Assembly (NCBI GenBank): GCA_024684355.1
Contig: JAIKXA010000095.1
Coordinates: 1-39,462, forward strand
Direction of reading: 5' to 3'
Source of the DNA: Lachnospiraceae bacterium
Lineage (GTDB): Bacteria; Bacillota; Clostridia; Lachnospirales; Lachnospiraceae
Length of the DNA stretch: 39,462 nucleotides
Shown: positions 7,075 through 18,370 of the stretch, one piece after another
How the letters are laid out: the number at the start of each line of letters is the position of its first letter
Position numbering within the stretch: position 1 is the stretch's first letter
Notes under the pieces: generated by a model
What the model was told of the DNA's origin: nothing
The model's input: the letters and a program-made list of their open reading frames with translations, nothing else
The model's database searches: none
Program-made: the position numbers and the translations under genes

Positions 7075-9078
7075 ATGTTTAAAAGTCTAAAGGTTAAAAT
7101 GACCGTTATGGTCGTAGTCATTATTCTTATATGTACCGTTATTCTTTCAATAATAGGCTACCTGAGGGCAAAGAGTATCTTGACGGAGGAGACTGAGTCC
7201 AACTGTAGCTCTGCTGCCGAAAGATATGCATTGGAGCTTGATGCCTGGATCGATCATAATGCCATGATCATAGAGACTATGGCATCCGATATAGCTGTAC
7301 AGAAGATCTTTGATAAGAATAAGGAAGATTTTCATAAGTATCTTGAGGAAACCTTTAATAATCTTAACAGTGACGGCGTGATCTATGATATATATTTTAC
7401 CGATCCCAATAGCATTATGGTCTGTGCATCGGATTATATCTCGGACGGTTCCGTAGTATTTACCGAGAGAGAATGGTATAAAAAAGCTGCCGAGACTGGA
7501 AAGCTTTATTATTCCTCACCGTATATGGATGCTGATTCGGGACTGCCCGTAATCACTATTTCAAAGGCTGTTAAGGTAAACGGGGAACTGCACGGAGTAT
7601 TATGTGCGGATATTTTCGTAGACACTCTGGTCAAGACTATCAATGAAGCAGTACTTCCGGAAAAAAGCTATGCATTTCTCGTGGACCAGAATATGGGTAT
7701 GGTAGTCCATCCCGATAAAAGGTATGCTTTTGACGATGAGCCTTACGGTGTTACGGAAAGAAACGGAGATCTGTACAAAAAACTTGTTACATATATAGAA
7801 GCAAGCTCTAAAGATATAGTTTATCTTGACGACTATGACGGTGAATCAAGAGGCATAGCGGTCTCAAAAATGGAAAAGACCGGCTGGACGGTAGGAGTAG
7901 CCACAAGCTGGACCGAGATGAGAAGAAATATAAACGACCTTATCCTGGGCTTTATCCTTGCGACTGTTATTTCTGTACTCGTAGGGATACTGATCTCAGT
8001 CCTGTTCTCCGGAAGGCTTATGAGAAATATTGATAAGCTCGGATCGATCGTGGCCAAAGGTGACATCTCAAAGGATATCGATGTTAACAGCAAGGATGAG
8101 ATAGGAGTACTTTCTTCCAATTTCAATTCCATGATGCATAAGCTGAGATCCGTAGTGACTTCGGTAGTGGAAGTGTCCGATGATATGAATAAGACAGCCA
8201 ATGTACTTAAAGGCCATCTGAACAATATCGATGAGACTACCGGTGCTACTTCGAATGCCATGAATGAAGTATCTGAGTTGATGGCAGGTCAGGTTGAGGC
8301 TGTAACCAACGGCAGGCAGTTCCTTAATGATTTTAAGGATAATACCGACAGCTTCGGCAGAAAATTCGGAGAGCTGTGCAATACCGTTGAGAATCTGGAA
8401 AAAGAGATTGAAGATAACAAGATTGTTATAGAAAAGATGAAGACCAATACAAACAGGTCTTCCGAAAAGATAAATGAGTTTGCATCTATGATCAAGTCGA
8501 TACATGCCAACTCGGATGAGATTATGAATGTGGTCGAGACCATAACGCAGATCGCCGGCCAGACTAATCTTTTGGCACTCAATGCTTCTATAGAGGCTGC
8601 CCGCGCGGGAGATGTCGGCAGAGGGTTTGCGGTAGTTGCGGAGGAGATCAGAAACCTTTCCGAGCAGACCAGAAATTCTATAGGTATCATCACGGATATT
8701 ACCAACAGGCTGTACGGCGGTATGAATGCAATTGCAGAAGAGGTGCTGGCGGTTAACAAGCTTTTCGCGGAAAACGAGAACAGTACCGATGAAGCTGAGA
8801 ACCTGTTTGTAAGCCTTATGAAGGGCCTGAACGGGATATATGCGGATGTTACTTCACTGTCTGGTGAATTAAATAAGGTAATGGATGCGGAAGCCACTGT
8901 TTCCGTAACCTTAAAGGAAGTAACCTCAAATGCCGAAAGCTGCAATGAAATGATAGTAAAAGCCAATACCAAGCTAAAGGCTCAGGAGGGAAGTATAGCG
9001 GATATTTCCAGACAGGCCGAGTCGCTGGGCAAGATGGCAGATAACCTTCACAGGAAAGCAGATAATTTCGTAGTATAA
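7075..9078 (+). CDS. methyl-accepting chemotaxis protein with Cache-type sensor
   Basis: The start is set at ATG 7075 ([12 protein letters not shown]), since AAAGGTGG is 8 bases upstream; the track used a GTG four codons earlier. The protein has 667 residues. A first membrane segment ([19 protein letters not shown]) is followed by an extracellular domain of about 250 residues with the double-Cache pattern ([32 protein letters not shown]). A second membrane segment follows near residue 290, then HAMP and a long coiled-coil signalling domain. The hairpin tip [18 protein letters not shown] plus [17 protein letters not shown] is the highly conserved CheA/CheW contact region. It should sense a small ligand and control flagellar rotation. 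The ligand cannot be predicted. It has its own promoter and terminator, so it is probably monocistronic. Confidence 0.95.
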   Translation: MFKSLKVKMTVMVVVIILICTVILSIIGYLRAKSILTEETESNCSSAAERYALELDAWIDHNAMIIETMASDIAVQKIFDKNKEDFHKYLEETFNNLNSDGVIYDIYFTDPNSIMVCASDYISDGSVVFTEREWYKKAAETGKLYYSSPYMDADSGLPVITISKAVKVNGELHGVLCADIFVDTLVKTINEAVLPEKSYAFLVDQNMGMVVHPDKRYAFDDEPYGVTERNGDLYKKLVTYIEASSKDIVYLDDYDGESRGIAVSKMEKTGWTVGVATSWTEMRRNINDLILGFILATVISVLVGILISVLFSGRLMRNIDKLGSIVAKGDISKDIDVNSKDEIGVLSSNFNSMMHKLRSVVTSVVEVSDDMNKTANVLKGHLNNIDETTGATSNAMNEVSELMAGQVEAVTNGRQFLNDFKDNTDSFGRKFGELCNTVENLEKEIEDNKIVIEKMKTNTNRSSEKINEFASMIKSIHANSDEIMNVVETITQIAGQTNLLALNASIEAARAGDVGRGFAVVAEEIRNLSEQTRNSIGIITDITNRLYGGMNAIAEEVLAVNKLFAENENSTDEAENLFVSLMKGLNGIYADVTSLSGELNKVMDAEATVSVTLKEVTSNAESCNEMIVKANTKLKAQEGSIADISRQAESLGKMADNLHRKADNFVV

Positions 9079-9136
9079 TGTTAAAGATATAATATAATAA
9101 GATATAATATTATAAGAATAATTATGATTATGAAAC

Positions 9137-9171
9137 GGGCCGGTCAGTTTGTTGACCGGCTTGTTTTTTTT
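9137..9171 (+). terminator. intrinsic terminator after the chemotaxis receptor
   Basis: GCCGGTCA and TGACCGGC form a perfect 8-bp stem around GTTTGT, followed by TTGTTTTTTTT. It isolates the heat-shock operon from upstream transcription. Confidence 0.93.
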
Positions 9172-9217
9172 GTAATTATAAACAATTTGTAAAATTTGAA
9201 AAAGATTAAAAAAACTG

Positions 9218-9246
9218 TTGACAAAGCATATATTTGGTGTTATCTT
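9218..9246 (+). promoter_or_regulatory. sigma-A promoter of the hrcA operon
   Basis: TTGACA at 9218-9223 and TATCTT at 9241-9246 are 17 bp apart. The CIRCE operator lies about 15 bp downstream, where bound HrcA would block initiation. Confidence 0.8.
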
Positions 9247-9260
9247 ATAACAGGAAGGTG

Positions 9261-9287
9261 TTAGCACTCTATAAAGTTGAGTGCTAA
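9261..9287 (+). promoter_or_regulatory. CIRCE heat-shock operator
   Basis: TTAGCACTC-N9-GAGTGCTAA matches the CIRCE consensus exactly. It is the binding site of the HrcA repressor encoded just downstream, so the operon is autoregulated. Confidence 0.97.
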
Positions 9288-9310
9288 TAAATGAAGGAAG
9301 GGGTAAGGAT

Positions 9311-10348
9311 ATGGATCTTGATGACAGAAAACTAAAGATACTTCAGGCTATAATTAAGAACTATCTCGAGACAGGTGAGCCCGTCGGTTCCAGGACCATA
9401 TCGAAGTACACCGATCTCAACTTAAGCTCCGCTACCATAAGGAATGAGATGGCAGACCTTGAAGAGCTCGGCTACATAGTACAGCCCCACACCTCTGCAG
9501 GACGTATCCCTACCGATAAGGGCTACAGGCTTTACGTAGACACCATGATGCAGGAAAAGGTGGACGAGGTCAACAACATGCGTGACGACCTCTTGGAGAA
9601 GGCAGACCGTATGGAGAATCTCCTCCAGCAGGTAGCAAAGATGCTTGCAGCCAATACCAATTATGCGACCATGGTCACGACACCCAAGTACAGAAGCCGT
9701 AAGATAAAGTTCCTGCAGCTGACCGATGTTGATGAATACCAGGTACTCGCAGTCATAGTACTTGAGGGTAACATCGTAAAGAACAGGATGTTCAAGTCGG
9801 ACATAGCACTGGTAAAGGAAGATGTGCTCAAGCTTAACTTGGCACTTAATACTTTCCTTCAGGGACTTGATATAGAAGAGATCAACATAGGCCTGGTACA
9901 AAAACTTAAGAGCCAGGTGGGAGCATACCAGGAGCTCGTATCCGAGATATTGGATGCGATAGCTACAGCCATTCAGGAAGAGGGCGACATAAGAGTTTAC
10001 ACCAGCGGTGCTACCAACATTCTTAAGTACCCCGAGCTTTCCGATATGAATAAGGCACGCGACATCCTTTCCACATTGGAGAACAAGGAAGAGCTTACAC
10101 AGTTCGTTGACAATCCCGACATACAGCCGGATGAAAAGCGTGGCATACAGGTATATATCGGAGATGAGACAAGAGTTGATTCGATGAAGGATTGCTCCGT
10201 AGTTACAGCCACTTATGAGATAGAAGAAGGTATATACGGTAAGGTCGGCATCATAGGACCTAAGCGTATGGATTATGAAAGAGTAGTCGGAACCCTTCAG
10301 AATATGATGGGACAGCTTGATGATATATTTAAAAACAAGAAGCCATAG
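9311..10348 (+). CDS. hrcA: heat-shock transcription repressor HrcA
   Basis: HrcA represses class I heat-shock genes by binding CIRCE; in Bacillus the GroE chaperonin keeps it active. The start is placed at ATG 9311, preceded by a GGAAGGGG ribosome-binding site, because the track's GTG at 9281 lies inside CIRCE. This gives 345 residues, the family's usual length. The N-terminus LDDRKLKILQAIIKNYLETG and the block SSATIRNEMADLEELGYI are the winged-helix DNA-binding region. SAGRIPTDKGYRLYVD is the conserved block after it. The C-terminal part has the GAF-like core and ends IGPKRMDYERVVGTLQNM, also typical. It is the first gene of the operon, with grpE 42 bp downstream. Confidence 0.97.
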   Translation: MDLDDRKLKILQAIIKNYLETGEPVGSRTISKYTDLNLSSATIRNEMADLEELGYIVQPHTSAGRIPTDKGYRLYVDTMMQEKVDEVNNMRDDLLEKADRMENLLQQVAKMLAANTNYATMVTTPKYRSRKIKFLQLTDVDEYQVLAVIVLEGNIVKNRMFKSDIALVKEDVLKLNLALNTFLQGLDIEEINIGLVQKLKSQVGAYQELVSEILDAIATAIQEEGDIRVYTSGATNILKYPELSDMNKARDILSTLENKEELTQFVDNPDIQPDEKRGIQVYIGDETRVDSMKDCSVVTATYEIEEGIYGKVGIIGPKRMDYERVVGTLQNMMGQLDDIFKNKKP

Positions 10349-10390
10349 AAACCTCAGAACGGTGTTTCCGAATAAAAGGAGGCAGGCGAT

Positions 10391-11137
10391 ATGAAGAAGA
10401 AAAAATTTTTAAGAAATAAAAAGGAGCACAAAATGGCTGATATAAGGGAAAAGCTTCTAAAAGAGTCCATGGAAGCAGCCAAGAAAAAGGCAGAAGCCGA
10501 AGCGGAAAAGGATAAAGTTGAGGAAGTAAAGGCCGAAGAAAAAGAAACAGAAGAGAGTGCTGCAGCGGAAGATGAGGCAGCAGAAGAGGTTGAGAAAGCC
10601 GAAGGCACCGTAGAGGATGCAGCAGAAACAAGTGAGGGTGAGGCCGGAGAGCTTCCACCTGACGACGGGCCGACTTCCGTATTTATTAAGGGCGAGCACG
10701 ACAAAAAGGACGAGAAGATCGCAGAACTTAACGACAGGCTGATAAGAAACCTCGCAGAGTTCGATAACTTCAGAAAACGTACCGACAAAGAAAAGTCCCA
10801 GATGTTTGAGATGGGTGCAAAGAGTATCATAGAAAAGATACTTCCGGCGATTGACAGCTTTGAGCTCGGTATGGCAGCCATGAGTGAAGAGGACAAAGCC
10901 TCAGGCGTAGGTCAGGGCATGGAAAAGATATACAAGCAGCTGATGACCATACTTGAAGGTGCAGGAGTAAAGCAGATAGAAGCTTTAGGAAAAGAGTTCG
11001 ATCCGAATCTCCACAATGCGGTAATGCATGAGGAAAATGAAGAGTTCGGTGAAAATACAGTATCACAAGAGTTACAAAAGGGTTATATGTACAATGACAC
11101 GGTAATACGTCACAGCATGGTTAAGGTAGCCAACTAG
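10391..11137 (+). CDS. grpE: nucleotide exchange factor GrpE
   Basis: GrpE releases ADP from DnaK. An acidic, Ala/Glu/Lys-rich N-terminus of about 95 residues leads into the long dimerising helix (NDRLIRNLAEFDNFRKRTDK). The C-terminal beta domain follows, with GVKQIEALGKEFDPNLHNAV and GYMYNDTVIRHSMVKVAN. Two in-frame ATG codons each have a good ribosome-binding site: 10391 with AAAGGAGG and 10433 with AAAAGGAG. The products would have 248 and 234 residues and differ by a Lys-rich 14-residue leader. The shorter form, MADIREKLLKES, looks the more usual start, but the sequence does not decide. It lies in the HrcA/CIRCE operon. Confidence 0.96.
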   Translation: MKKKKFLRNKKEHKMADIREKLLKESMEAAKKKAEAEAEKDKVEEVKAEEKETEESAAAEDEAAEEVEKAEGTVEDAAETSEGEAGELPPDDGPTSVFIKGEHDKKDEKIAELNDRLIRNLAEFDNFRKRTDKEKSQMFEMGAKSIIEKILPAIDSFELGMAAMSEEDKASGVGQGMEKIYKQLMTILEGAGVKQIEALGKEFDPNLHNAVMHEENEEFGENTVSQELQKGYMYNDTVIRHSMVKVAN

Positions 11138-11196
11138 TACATAACACCACATCAATCAAAAATGTAAAATAAGGAGTGCCCGACAGGGCAGATTAG

Positions 11197-13146
<1,950 letters not shown>

Positions 13147-13184
13147 TGGAATATTAAATATCCCTTAAATGAGCACGATATTAC

Positions 13185-13212
13185 TTGAAGAGTAGAAATA
13201 TTGTGATATAAT
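13185..13212 (+). promoter_or_regulatory. separate dnaJ promoter
   Basis: TTGAAG at 13185-13190 and TATAAT at 13207-13212 have 16-bp spacing, with an extended -10 TG (TGATATAAT). There is no CIRCE here, so dnaJ and the next gene can be transcribed independently of HrcA. Confidence 0.62.
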
Positions 13213-13215
13213 AAT

Positions 13216-13244
13216 GGGGCGCGGTGTGAAAAACACCTCGCCCT
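13216..13244 (+). other. strong hairpin at the 5' end of the dnaJ transcript
   Basis: GGGGCGCGGTGT and ACACCTCGCCCT pair along 12 positions with one mismatch, around a GAAAA loop. The expected transcription start lies at or within its 5' arm. No T-run follows, so it looks like a 5' stabilising or regulatory stem, or an RNA-processing site between dnaK and dnaJ, more than a terminator. Confidence 0.6.
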
Positions 13245-13293
13245 AATACAGATTATAACGGTGACATTTATCATATGTCATCAGGGGAGAAAC

Positions 13294-14433
13294 ATGGCAG
13301 ACAAGAGAGATTATTATGAGGTGCTCGGCGTCTCAAAAGACGCCAGTGCCGATGAGATAAAAAAAGCATACAGACAGCTCGGTAAGAAATATCATCCGGA
13401 CGTAAACCCGGGAGATAAGGAAGCCGAGGAAAAGTTTAAAGAGGTCGGTGAAGCATATGCAGTGCTCAGTGACCCGGATAAACGTCGCCAGTATGATCAG
13501 TACGGTCACGCCGCATTCGAAAACGGCGGTTCCGGCGGAATGGATTTCAGCTCCATGGATTTCTCAAGCATGTTCGGAGATCTTTTCGGAGGTCTGGGCG
13601 GTATATTCGGAGATCTCTTCGGTGGCGGAAGCCGTTCGGGCGGACCCCAGCGCGGTGCCAATACAAAAGTAAGAGTACGTATTACCTTTGACGAAGCCAT
13701 GAAGGGCGTAGACAAAGAGATAGATGTTACATTAAAGGAGCAGTGTGAGACCTGTAAGGGTACCGGTGCTAAGCCAGGTTCCAATGTGGAGACCTGTTCG
13801 CAGTGCGGAGGTAAAGGTCAGGTAGCTTATACACGTCAGTCACTGTTCGGCATGACACAGAGTATTCAGGCATGTCCTCAGTGCCGCGGTACCGGAAAGA
13901 TCATTAAGGAAAAGTGTACTGCATGTCTTGGAAACGGCTACATTTCCAGAAAGAAGAAGCTTTCGGTATCGATACCCGCAGGTATTGATTCGGAACAGTG
14001 CATCAGACTTGCAGGTAAGGGTGAGCCCGGAGCCAACGGCGGCGGATACGGCGATATGCTCGTAGAAGTTGAAGTAAGCGATCATCCTATCTTCCAGCGT
14101 GAGGGCATGAATATCTATTCAAATGCTTATATGAGTTTTGCCCAGGCAGCACTTGGAGGGGATGTAAGGATACCTACCATAGACGGTGATGTGCTTTATG
14201 AGGTTAAACCCGGTACACAGACCGATACAAGGATCAGACTTAGAGGTAAGGGTGTTCCTTCGGTAAGAGACAAGTCATACAGGGGCGACCATTATGTAAA
14301 TCTGGTGGTACAGGTTCCTACCAAGCTTAATTCTGAGCAGAAAGAGCTCTTAAAGAAGTTTGACGAGTCTTATTCGGGCAAAAAGCCTGATGAAGGAACT
14401 GAGAAGAAAAAGAAGGGTTTTTTCAGTAAATGA
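13294..14433 (+). CDS. dnaJ: co-chaperone DnaJ (Hsp40)
   Basis: DnaJ delivers substrates to DnaK and stimulates its ATPase. The start is ATG 13294 after AGGGGAG, giving 379 residues; the track's GTG lies upstream without support. The J domain opens [18 protein letters not shown] and holds the HPD tripeptide in [10 protein letters not shown] Gly/Phe region with [10 protein letters not shown] repeats follows. Four CxxCxGxG-type zinc motifs are then visible: [24 protein letters not shown] and CTACLGNG. The C-terminal substrate-binding domains are complete. The stop codon overlaps the start of the next gene in ATGA, so the two are probably translationally coupled. Transcription can come from its own promoter and by read-through from dnaK. 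Confidence 0.97.
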   Translation: MADKRDYYEVLGVSKDASADEIKKAYRQLGKKYHPDVNPGDKEAEEKFKEVGEAYAVLSDPDKRRQYDQYGHAAFENGGSGGMDFSSMDFSSMFGDLFGGLGGIFGDLFGGGSRSGGPQRGANTKVRVRITFDEAMKGVDKEIDVTLKEQCETCKGTGAKPGSNVETCSQCGGKGQVAYTRQSLFGMTQSIQACPQCRGTGKIIKEKCTACLGNGYISRKKKLSVSIPAGIDSEQCIRLAGKGEPGANGGGYGDMLVEVEVSDHPIFQREGMNIYSNAYMSFAQAALGGDVRIPTIDGDVLYEVKPGTQTDTRIRLRGKGVPSVRDKSYRGDHYVNLVVQVPTKLNSEQKELLKKFDESYSGKKPDEGTEKKKKGFFSK

Positions 14434-17159
14434 ACAGATTTGTGATCGGTATTTTAGCGCATGTTGATGCAGGAAAGACCACTCTTTCGGATACCATACT
14501 TTATTTGTGCAAATCAATAAGAAAGCCGGGAAGGGTCGATAAAAAGGACTCCTTCCTGGATAGCTATGCCTTAGAAAGAGAAAGAGGCATTACCATATTT
14601 TCGAAACAGGCCGTTTTTGAATATGGTAATGCCTCTTTTACGTTGCTTGACACCCCCGGGCATGTGGATTTTTCGACCGAGATGGAAAGGGCTCTTTCGG
14701 TGCTGGATGCCGCCGTGCTTGTCATAAGCGGTCCGGAAGGGATACAGGCACACACGCGTACATTATGGAAGCTTCTTAAGGCATATGACATACCCGTTTT
14801 CATATTCGTTAACAAGATGGACAGGGAAACCGCATTAAAAGGAAATATAGGTGCAGAGCTTAAAAAAAGCCTTTCACCTGAGTGTATAGAGCTGACTCCT
14901 CTTGTAAATGAAAATGCGGGACGTGCGGAAAAGCTGTCGGTCATGGAGGAGCTTTCCTTATGTGATGAGAGCATACTTGAAAGTTTTATAGAAAACGGGC
15001 ATATAGATGACGAAGATATCCGTTCTATGATTGTAGAACGCAAACTTTTCCCCGTCGTATACGGATCGGCATTAAAGCAGGACGGTGTGCTTGACCTGCT
15101 TAATGTTATGTCCGGATTTTTACCGGAGATCACCTATGATGACAGTTTCGCAGCAAGGATATATAAGGTGGGCCGGGATCCTTCCGGAAAACGTGTGACA
15201 TACATGAAACTGACAGGAGGCAGGCTTTCTAACCGTGAGCCGGTAAGTTATACGGCAGGCGGGGAGGAAATAAGCGAAAAGATAAATGAGATCCGTTTGT
15301 ATAATGGAGAAAAATATGAGAATCTGGACAGCGCCGCGGCGGGCATGGTAGTGGGAGTTACGGGACTTACACGTACGGAAGCAGGTATGGTGCTCGGAGA
15401 TGAAGAACCGTTACCCGGACGTAATCTTATGCCTGTATTAAAGTATAAGGTGGCAGAGAAGGATATTTCAAGGCTTAGATTACTGATCCCGAAATTCCGT
15501 GAACTGGAGGAGGAAGAACCGGAGCTCCACGTTATGTGGAATGATGAAACAAAGGAGCTGGAGATAAGCGTAATGGGCGAGATCCAGCTGGAGATACTTA
15601 AGGGCAGGTTTAAGGAACGCTTTAACGAGGATGTGGAGTTCGACAAAGGCAGCATCATATACCGCGAAACGGTGACCGCACCGGTACTCGGGATAGGACA
15701 TTATGAACCGTTGAGGCATTATGCGGAAGTGCAGCTGGTGATAGAACCGGGGAAGCCCGGGACAGGTATTGTGTTTAAATCCGAATGTACCACATCGGAG
15801 CTTGATACAAACTGGCAGAGGCTTATCATGACGCATGTCTATGAGAAAGAGCACAGGGGATGTCTGATCGGAGCCCCACTGGATGATGTTGTCATCACGC
15901 TTGTTGCGGGAAGAGCACATCTTAAGCATACTGAAGGCGGAGACTTCCGCCAGGCTACATACAGGGCTATAAGACAGGGGCTTATGAAAGCGGCGGTGTC
16001 GGGTATTGAAACTATACTTGAGCCCTACTACGAGTTTACGCTTTCCATACCGTCCGGGTGCATCGGAAGAGCTATGACGGATATAGACAGAAGACATGGT
16101 AAGATAACCGGGCAGTATGAACAGCAGGAGGAAGGGATGACCATTCTTTCCGGGCTGGCTCCGGTTTCCGAGATGATGGGATATTCCAAGGACGTGACCG
16201 CATATACGGGGGGACTCGGAAGCTTTTTCTGTACATTTTCAGGATTTTCGGTATGCCATAACCGGGAAGCGGTAATACTTACATCCGGCTACAGACCGGA
16301 AAACGATATGAGAAATCCCGTATATTCCGTATTCTGTGCTCATGGTGCAGGTTTCCCGGTCGACTGGAACGAGGTGGATAAGTATAAACATCTGGATGTC
16401 AAATTGAAATTTGATGGTTCCGGCAAGGGAAAGAGCTGGGAAGCAGTGAATACCGACAGCACCGGGGGATCGGTCAGGATCGCACCGGCCGGTTCAAACG
16501 AAACATTTGTGACTGTGGAAGAAGTGGACAGTATAATAGATAAAACATTCTTTGCAAACAGAAAACAGGGCTATCGGAATCCCTTTAGAAAACATAGGGA
16601 AAAGGACGGTACAAAACCTGTGTCATCGGATATGGTGAAAACACCGGCGGCAAAGAAAACGGAGGATCTTCCCAAATACCTTTTAGTGGACGGGTACAAT
16701 ATCATTTTCGCCTGGGAAGAGCTTAAAGCCCTGGCTGCGGTCAACCTGGATGCATCCCGAGACAGGCTGAATGAGATACTGTGCAATTACAGAGCGCTCA
16801 GTGACAATGAGATAATAGTGGTATATGATGCGTACCGCGTGCAGGGGCATCCTACGGAATATCTTAAGCTGAACAATATTAATGTGGTGTTTACCAAAGA
16901 GGCTGAAACCGCCGACCGTTTTATAGAGCGCTTTGCTCATGAAAACATTGGAAAAAAGAAGGTAACCGTTGCCACCAGTGACGGCTTGGAGCAGATCATC
17001 ATAAGGGGTCAGGGAGCCGGTCTTATGACAGCTATGGATTTTTACGATGAGGTCATGCATAAAAATCATATATTTTCGGAAAAGTATCTTTCGGATAATA
17101 ATACCAAAAAAACAACTGTACCTTTAGCAATAATTGGGCATTTTGATACTAAAAAGTGA
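14430..17159 (+). CDS. Tet(M)/EF-G-like ribosomal GTPase fused to a YacP/Rae1-type NYN nuclease domain
   Basis: The 909-residue protein has two parts. Residues 1 to about 650 are a translational GTPase of the ribosomal-protection type: P-loop AHVDAGKTT, switch motif [13 protein letters not shown] near 73, NKMDR near 128, then EF-G-like domains. [18 protein letters not shown] resembles the ADFR region of Tet(M). A charged linker of about 90 residues follows. From about 750 to 880 lies a PIN-like NYN domain: [36 protein letters not shown] and VATSDGLEQ, close to the pattern of B. subtilis YacP (Rae1), a nuclease that cuts mRNA in the ribosomal A site. The acidic residues expected for catalysis are present. 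Tet(M) also works at the A site, so the fusion suggests a factor that clears or cleaves on stalled ribosomes. This role is inference; tetracycline resistance is possible but not shown. It is coupled to dnaJ by an ATGA overlap. Confidence 0.88.
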   Translation: MNRFVIGILAHVDAGKTTLSDTILYLCKSIRKPGRVDKKDSFLDSYALERERGITIFSKQAVFEYGNASFTLLDTPGHVDFSTEMERALSVLDAAVLVISGPEGIQAHTRTLWKLLKAYDIPVFIFVNKMDRETALKGNIGAELKKSLSPECIELTPLVNENAGRAEKLSVMEELSLCDESILESFIENGHIDDEDIRSMIVERKLFPVVYGSALKQDGVLDLLNVMSGFLPEITYDDSFAARIYKVGRDPSGKRVTYMKLTGGRLSNREPVSYTAGGEEISEKINEIRLYNGEKYENLDSAAAGMVVGVTGLTRTEAGMVLGDEEPLPGRNLMPVLKYKVAEKDISRLRLLIPKFRELEEEEPELHVMWNDETKELEISVMGEIQLEILKGRFKERFNEDVEFDKGSIIYRETVTAPVLGIGHYEPLRHYAEVQLVIEPGKPGTGIVFKSECTTSELDTNWQRLIMTHVYEKEHRGCLIGAPLDDVVITLVAGRAHLKHTEGGDFRQATYRAIRQGLMKAAVSGIETILEPYYEFTLSIPSGCIGRAMTDIDRRHGKITGQYEQQEEGMTILSGLAPVSEMMGYSKDVTAYTGGLGSFFCTFSGFSVCHNREAVILTSGYRPENDMRNPVYSVFCAHGAGFPVDWNEVDKYKHLDVKLKFDGSGKGKSWEAVNTDSTGGSVRIAPAGSNETFVTVEEVDSIIDKTFFANRKQGYRNPFRKHREKDGTKPVSSDMVKTPAAKKTEDLPKYLLVDGYNIIFAWEELKALAAVNLDASRDRLNEILCNYRALSDNEIIVVYDAYRVQGHPTEYLKLNNINVVFTKEAETADRFIERFAHENIGKKKVTVATSDGLEQIIIRGQGAGLMTAMDFYDEVMHKNHIFSEKYLSDNNTKKTTVPLAIIGHFDTKK
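14581..14638 (+). repeat. perfect 19-bp inverted repeat inside the GTPase-nuclease gene
   Basis: AAAGAGGCATTACCATATT (14581-14599) and its exact reverse complement AATATGGTAATGCCTCTTT (14620-14638) flank a 20-base loop. The arms encode ERGITIF-like and EYGNASF-like residues around the switch region. In RNA this is a very stable hairpin about 150 bases into the reading frame. Confidence 0.95.
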
Positions 17160-17180
17160 ATAGAGATTGAAAAAACTTTG

Positions 17181-17189
17181 TGATATTAT
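17181..17189 (+). promoter_or_regulatory. possible extended -10 promoter of the exporter operon
   Basis: TGATATTAT is an extended -10 box like that of the chemotaxis receptor promoter. There is no good -35 at 17 bp; TTGAAA at 17167 is too close. A second TATAAT at 17216-17221 also lacks a clear -35. The start of this operon is therefore uncertain. Confidence 0.35.
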
Positions 17190-17275
17190 GGTAATGTTCG
17201 CGCGGTGTCGGCTTTTATAATAGCAGACAAAAGTAAAAAGCGCGTGGAAAGAATTATTCAAAAACGGAGAGAGCA

Positions 17276-18358
17276 ATGAAAAAAAGTAATACCGGAAAAA
17301 GAATAATAACTATGACAGCTCTTCTGTGTGCATCCTCTATGGTCCTTGGCGGATGCGGACTGTTCTCCGGCGAGGAGGAAAAACAAAGTATTTCCATCGT
17401 CAGAGAGAATATGGCAGATGACTATAACGTGATCAACTGTGAGAAGAGGGATGTAGTTCTTACAAGCACGGTTTCGTGCTCATATACACAATTGATGGAG
17501 GAAAACCTCGCATTCCCCGTAGGTGATAAAACCGTCGCATTCGTATATGTTAACGAAGGTGATGAAGTAAAAGCGGGGGATCTTCTTGCAAAGCTTGACG
17601 TAGAGCAGCTTGAAAAAGACAATGTCACCATGACTGAAGAAATAGAAAAGAATGAGTTCCTGATCAAACAGGCAGATGAGATGATAGAGTTCTATGAGAA
17701 TAAATTGAATTCCCAGAGCTTAAGCCTTTCATCAAAGGAAAGCTATCTTTCAAAGCTTCAGAAGCTTCGTGAAAAGAGAAGGGATTACGGAGATGCAAAC
17801 GAATTTGACCGTATAAAGATCTCCGCAAACGAGCAGCAGATCACGGCAGGTTCGCTTTATGCAGGCATGGATGGAAATATCTCCTTTATCAAAAACGACC
17901 TGCTCGGAAGCAATGCAAATGCGCAGGAAAAGGTTATAACCATTCTTAATGCCGGCGTTTGCGGTTTCCAGACAAATGACAGGTACGCGGTTGATTACAT
18001 TAACGTTGGTGACAGGGTTACGGTAGAGATCAACTCATCAGAAGTGACTTATGATGCTACCGTTACACAGGTTGATAAGGACGCATTTAAGATAATCTAC
18101 GAGCTTGATCAGCCCGATTATTCGATACCGATGGGTACCAGAGGAAAGATCACCGTAGTAAGAGGTGAGGCAAAGAATGTTTGGGCACTTCCCACAAACT
18201 GTGTATTCCAGACTGAAGATTTTTACTACGTATATATTCTTAATGATGACGGAGTAAGGGAAATGAGAAAAGTCACCGTAGGTATTGTCGGTGATGAATA
18301 TGTAGAGATTACAGGAGGAATCAGCGAGAAGGAGACGGTTATATTACGTCAGAGCTGA
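17276..18358 (+). CDS. HlyD/MacA-type membrane-fusion adaptor, lipoprotein (first of three)
   Basis: The 360-residue protein begins with a lipoprotein signal peptide ending VLGGC, so it should be anchored outside the cytoplasmic membrane through its cysteine. FVYVNEGDEVKAGDLLAKLD is the lipoyl-like half-motif of membrane-fusion proteins. A coiled-coil hairpin of Lys/Glu-rich helices follows (about residues 115-175), then beta-barrel and membrane-proximal domains with VGDRVTVEI and MGTRGKITVV. Such adaptors link ABC permeases to extracytoplasmic substrates. GGAGAG precedes the ATG. It is the first gene of a six-gene set containing two more adaptors, an FtsX permease and two ATPases; the next gene starts 12 bp later. 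The transported substrate is unknown. Confidence 0.87.
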   Translation: MKKSNTGKRIITMTALLCASSMVLGGCGLFSGEEEKQSISIVRENMADDYNVINCEKRDVVLTSTVSCSYTQLMEENLAFPVGDKTVAFVYVNEGDEVKAGDLLAKLDVEQLEKDNVTMTEEIEKNEFLIKQADEMIEFYENKLNSQSLSLSSKESYLSKLQKLREKRRDYGDANEFDRIKISANEQQITAGSLYAGMDGNISFIKNDLLGSNANAQEKVITILNAGVCGFQTNDRYAVDYINVGDRVTVEINSSEVTYDATVTQVDKDAFKIIYELDQPDYSIPMGTRGKITVVRGEAKNVWALPTNCVFQTEDFYYVYILNDDGVREMRKVTVGIVGDEYVEITGGISEKETVILRQS

Positions 18359-18370
18359 TGCGGAGGTATT

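Noticed and set aside
13216-13244. Intrinsic terminator between dnaK and dnaJ
   Set aside because: The stem is strong, but AATACAGATT follows instead of a T-run, and the position fits a 5' leader of the dnaJ transcript.
14564-15133. Minus-strand ORFs opposite the GTPase-nuclease gene; the one at 14571-14753 also reads RGITIF and YGNASF
   Set aside because: The match in the 14571-14753 frame comes from the perfect palindrome, not from a second gene.
14430-17159. Calling this gene a tetracycline-resistance determinant
   Set aside because: The GTPase part is Tet(M)-like, but the protein is much longer, divergent and carries a nuclease domain. Resistance cannot be inferred from sequence alone.
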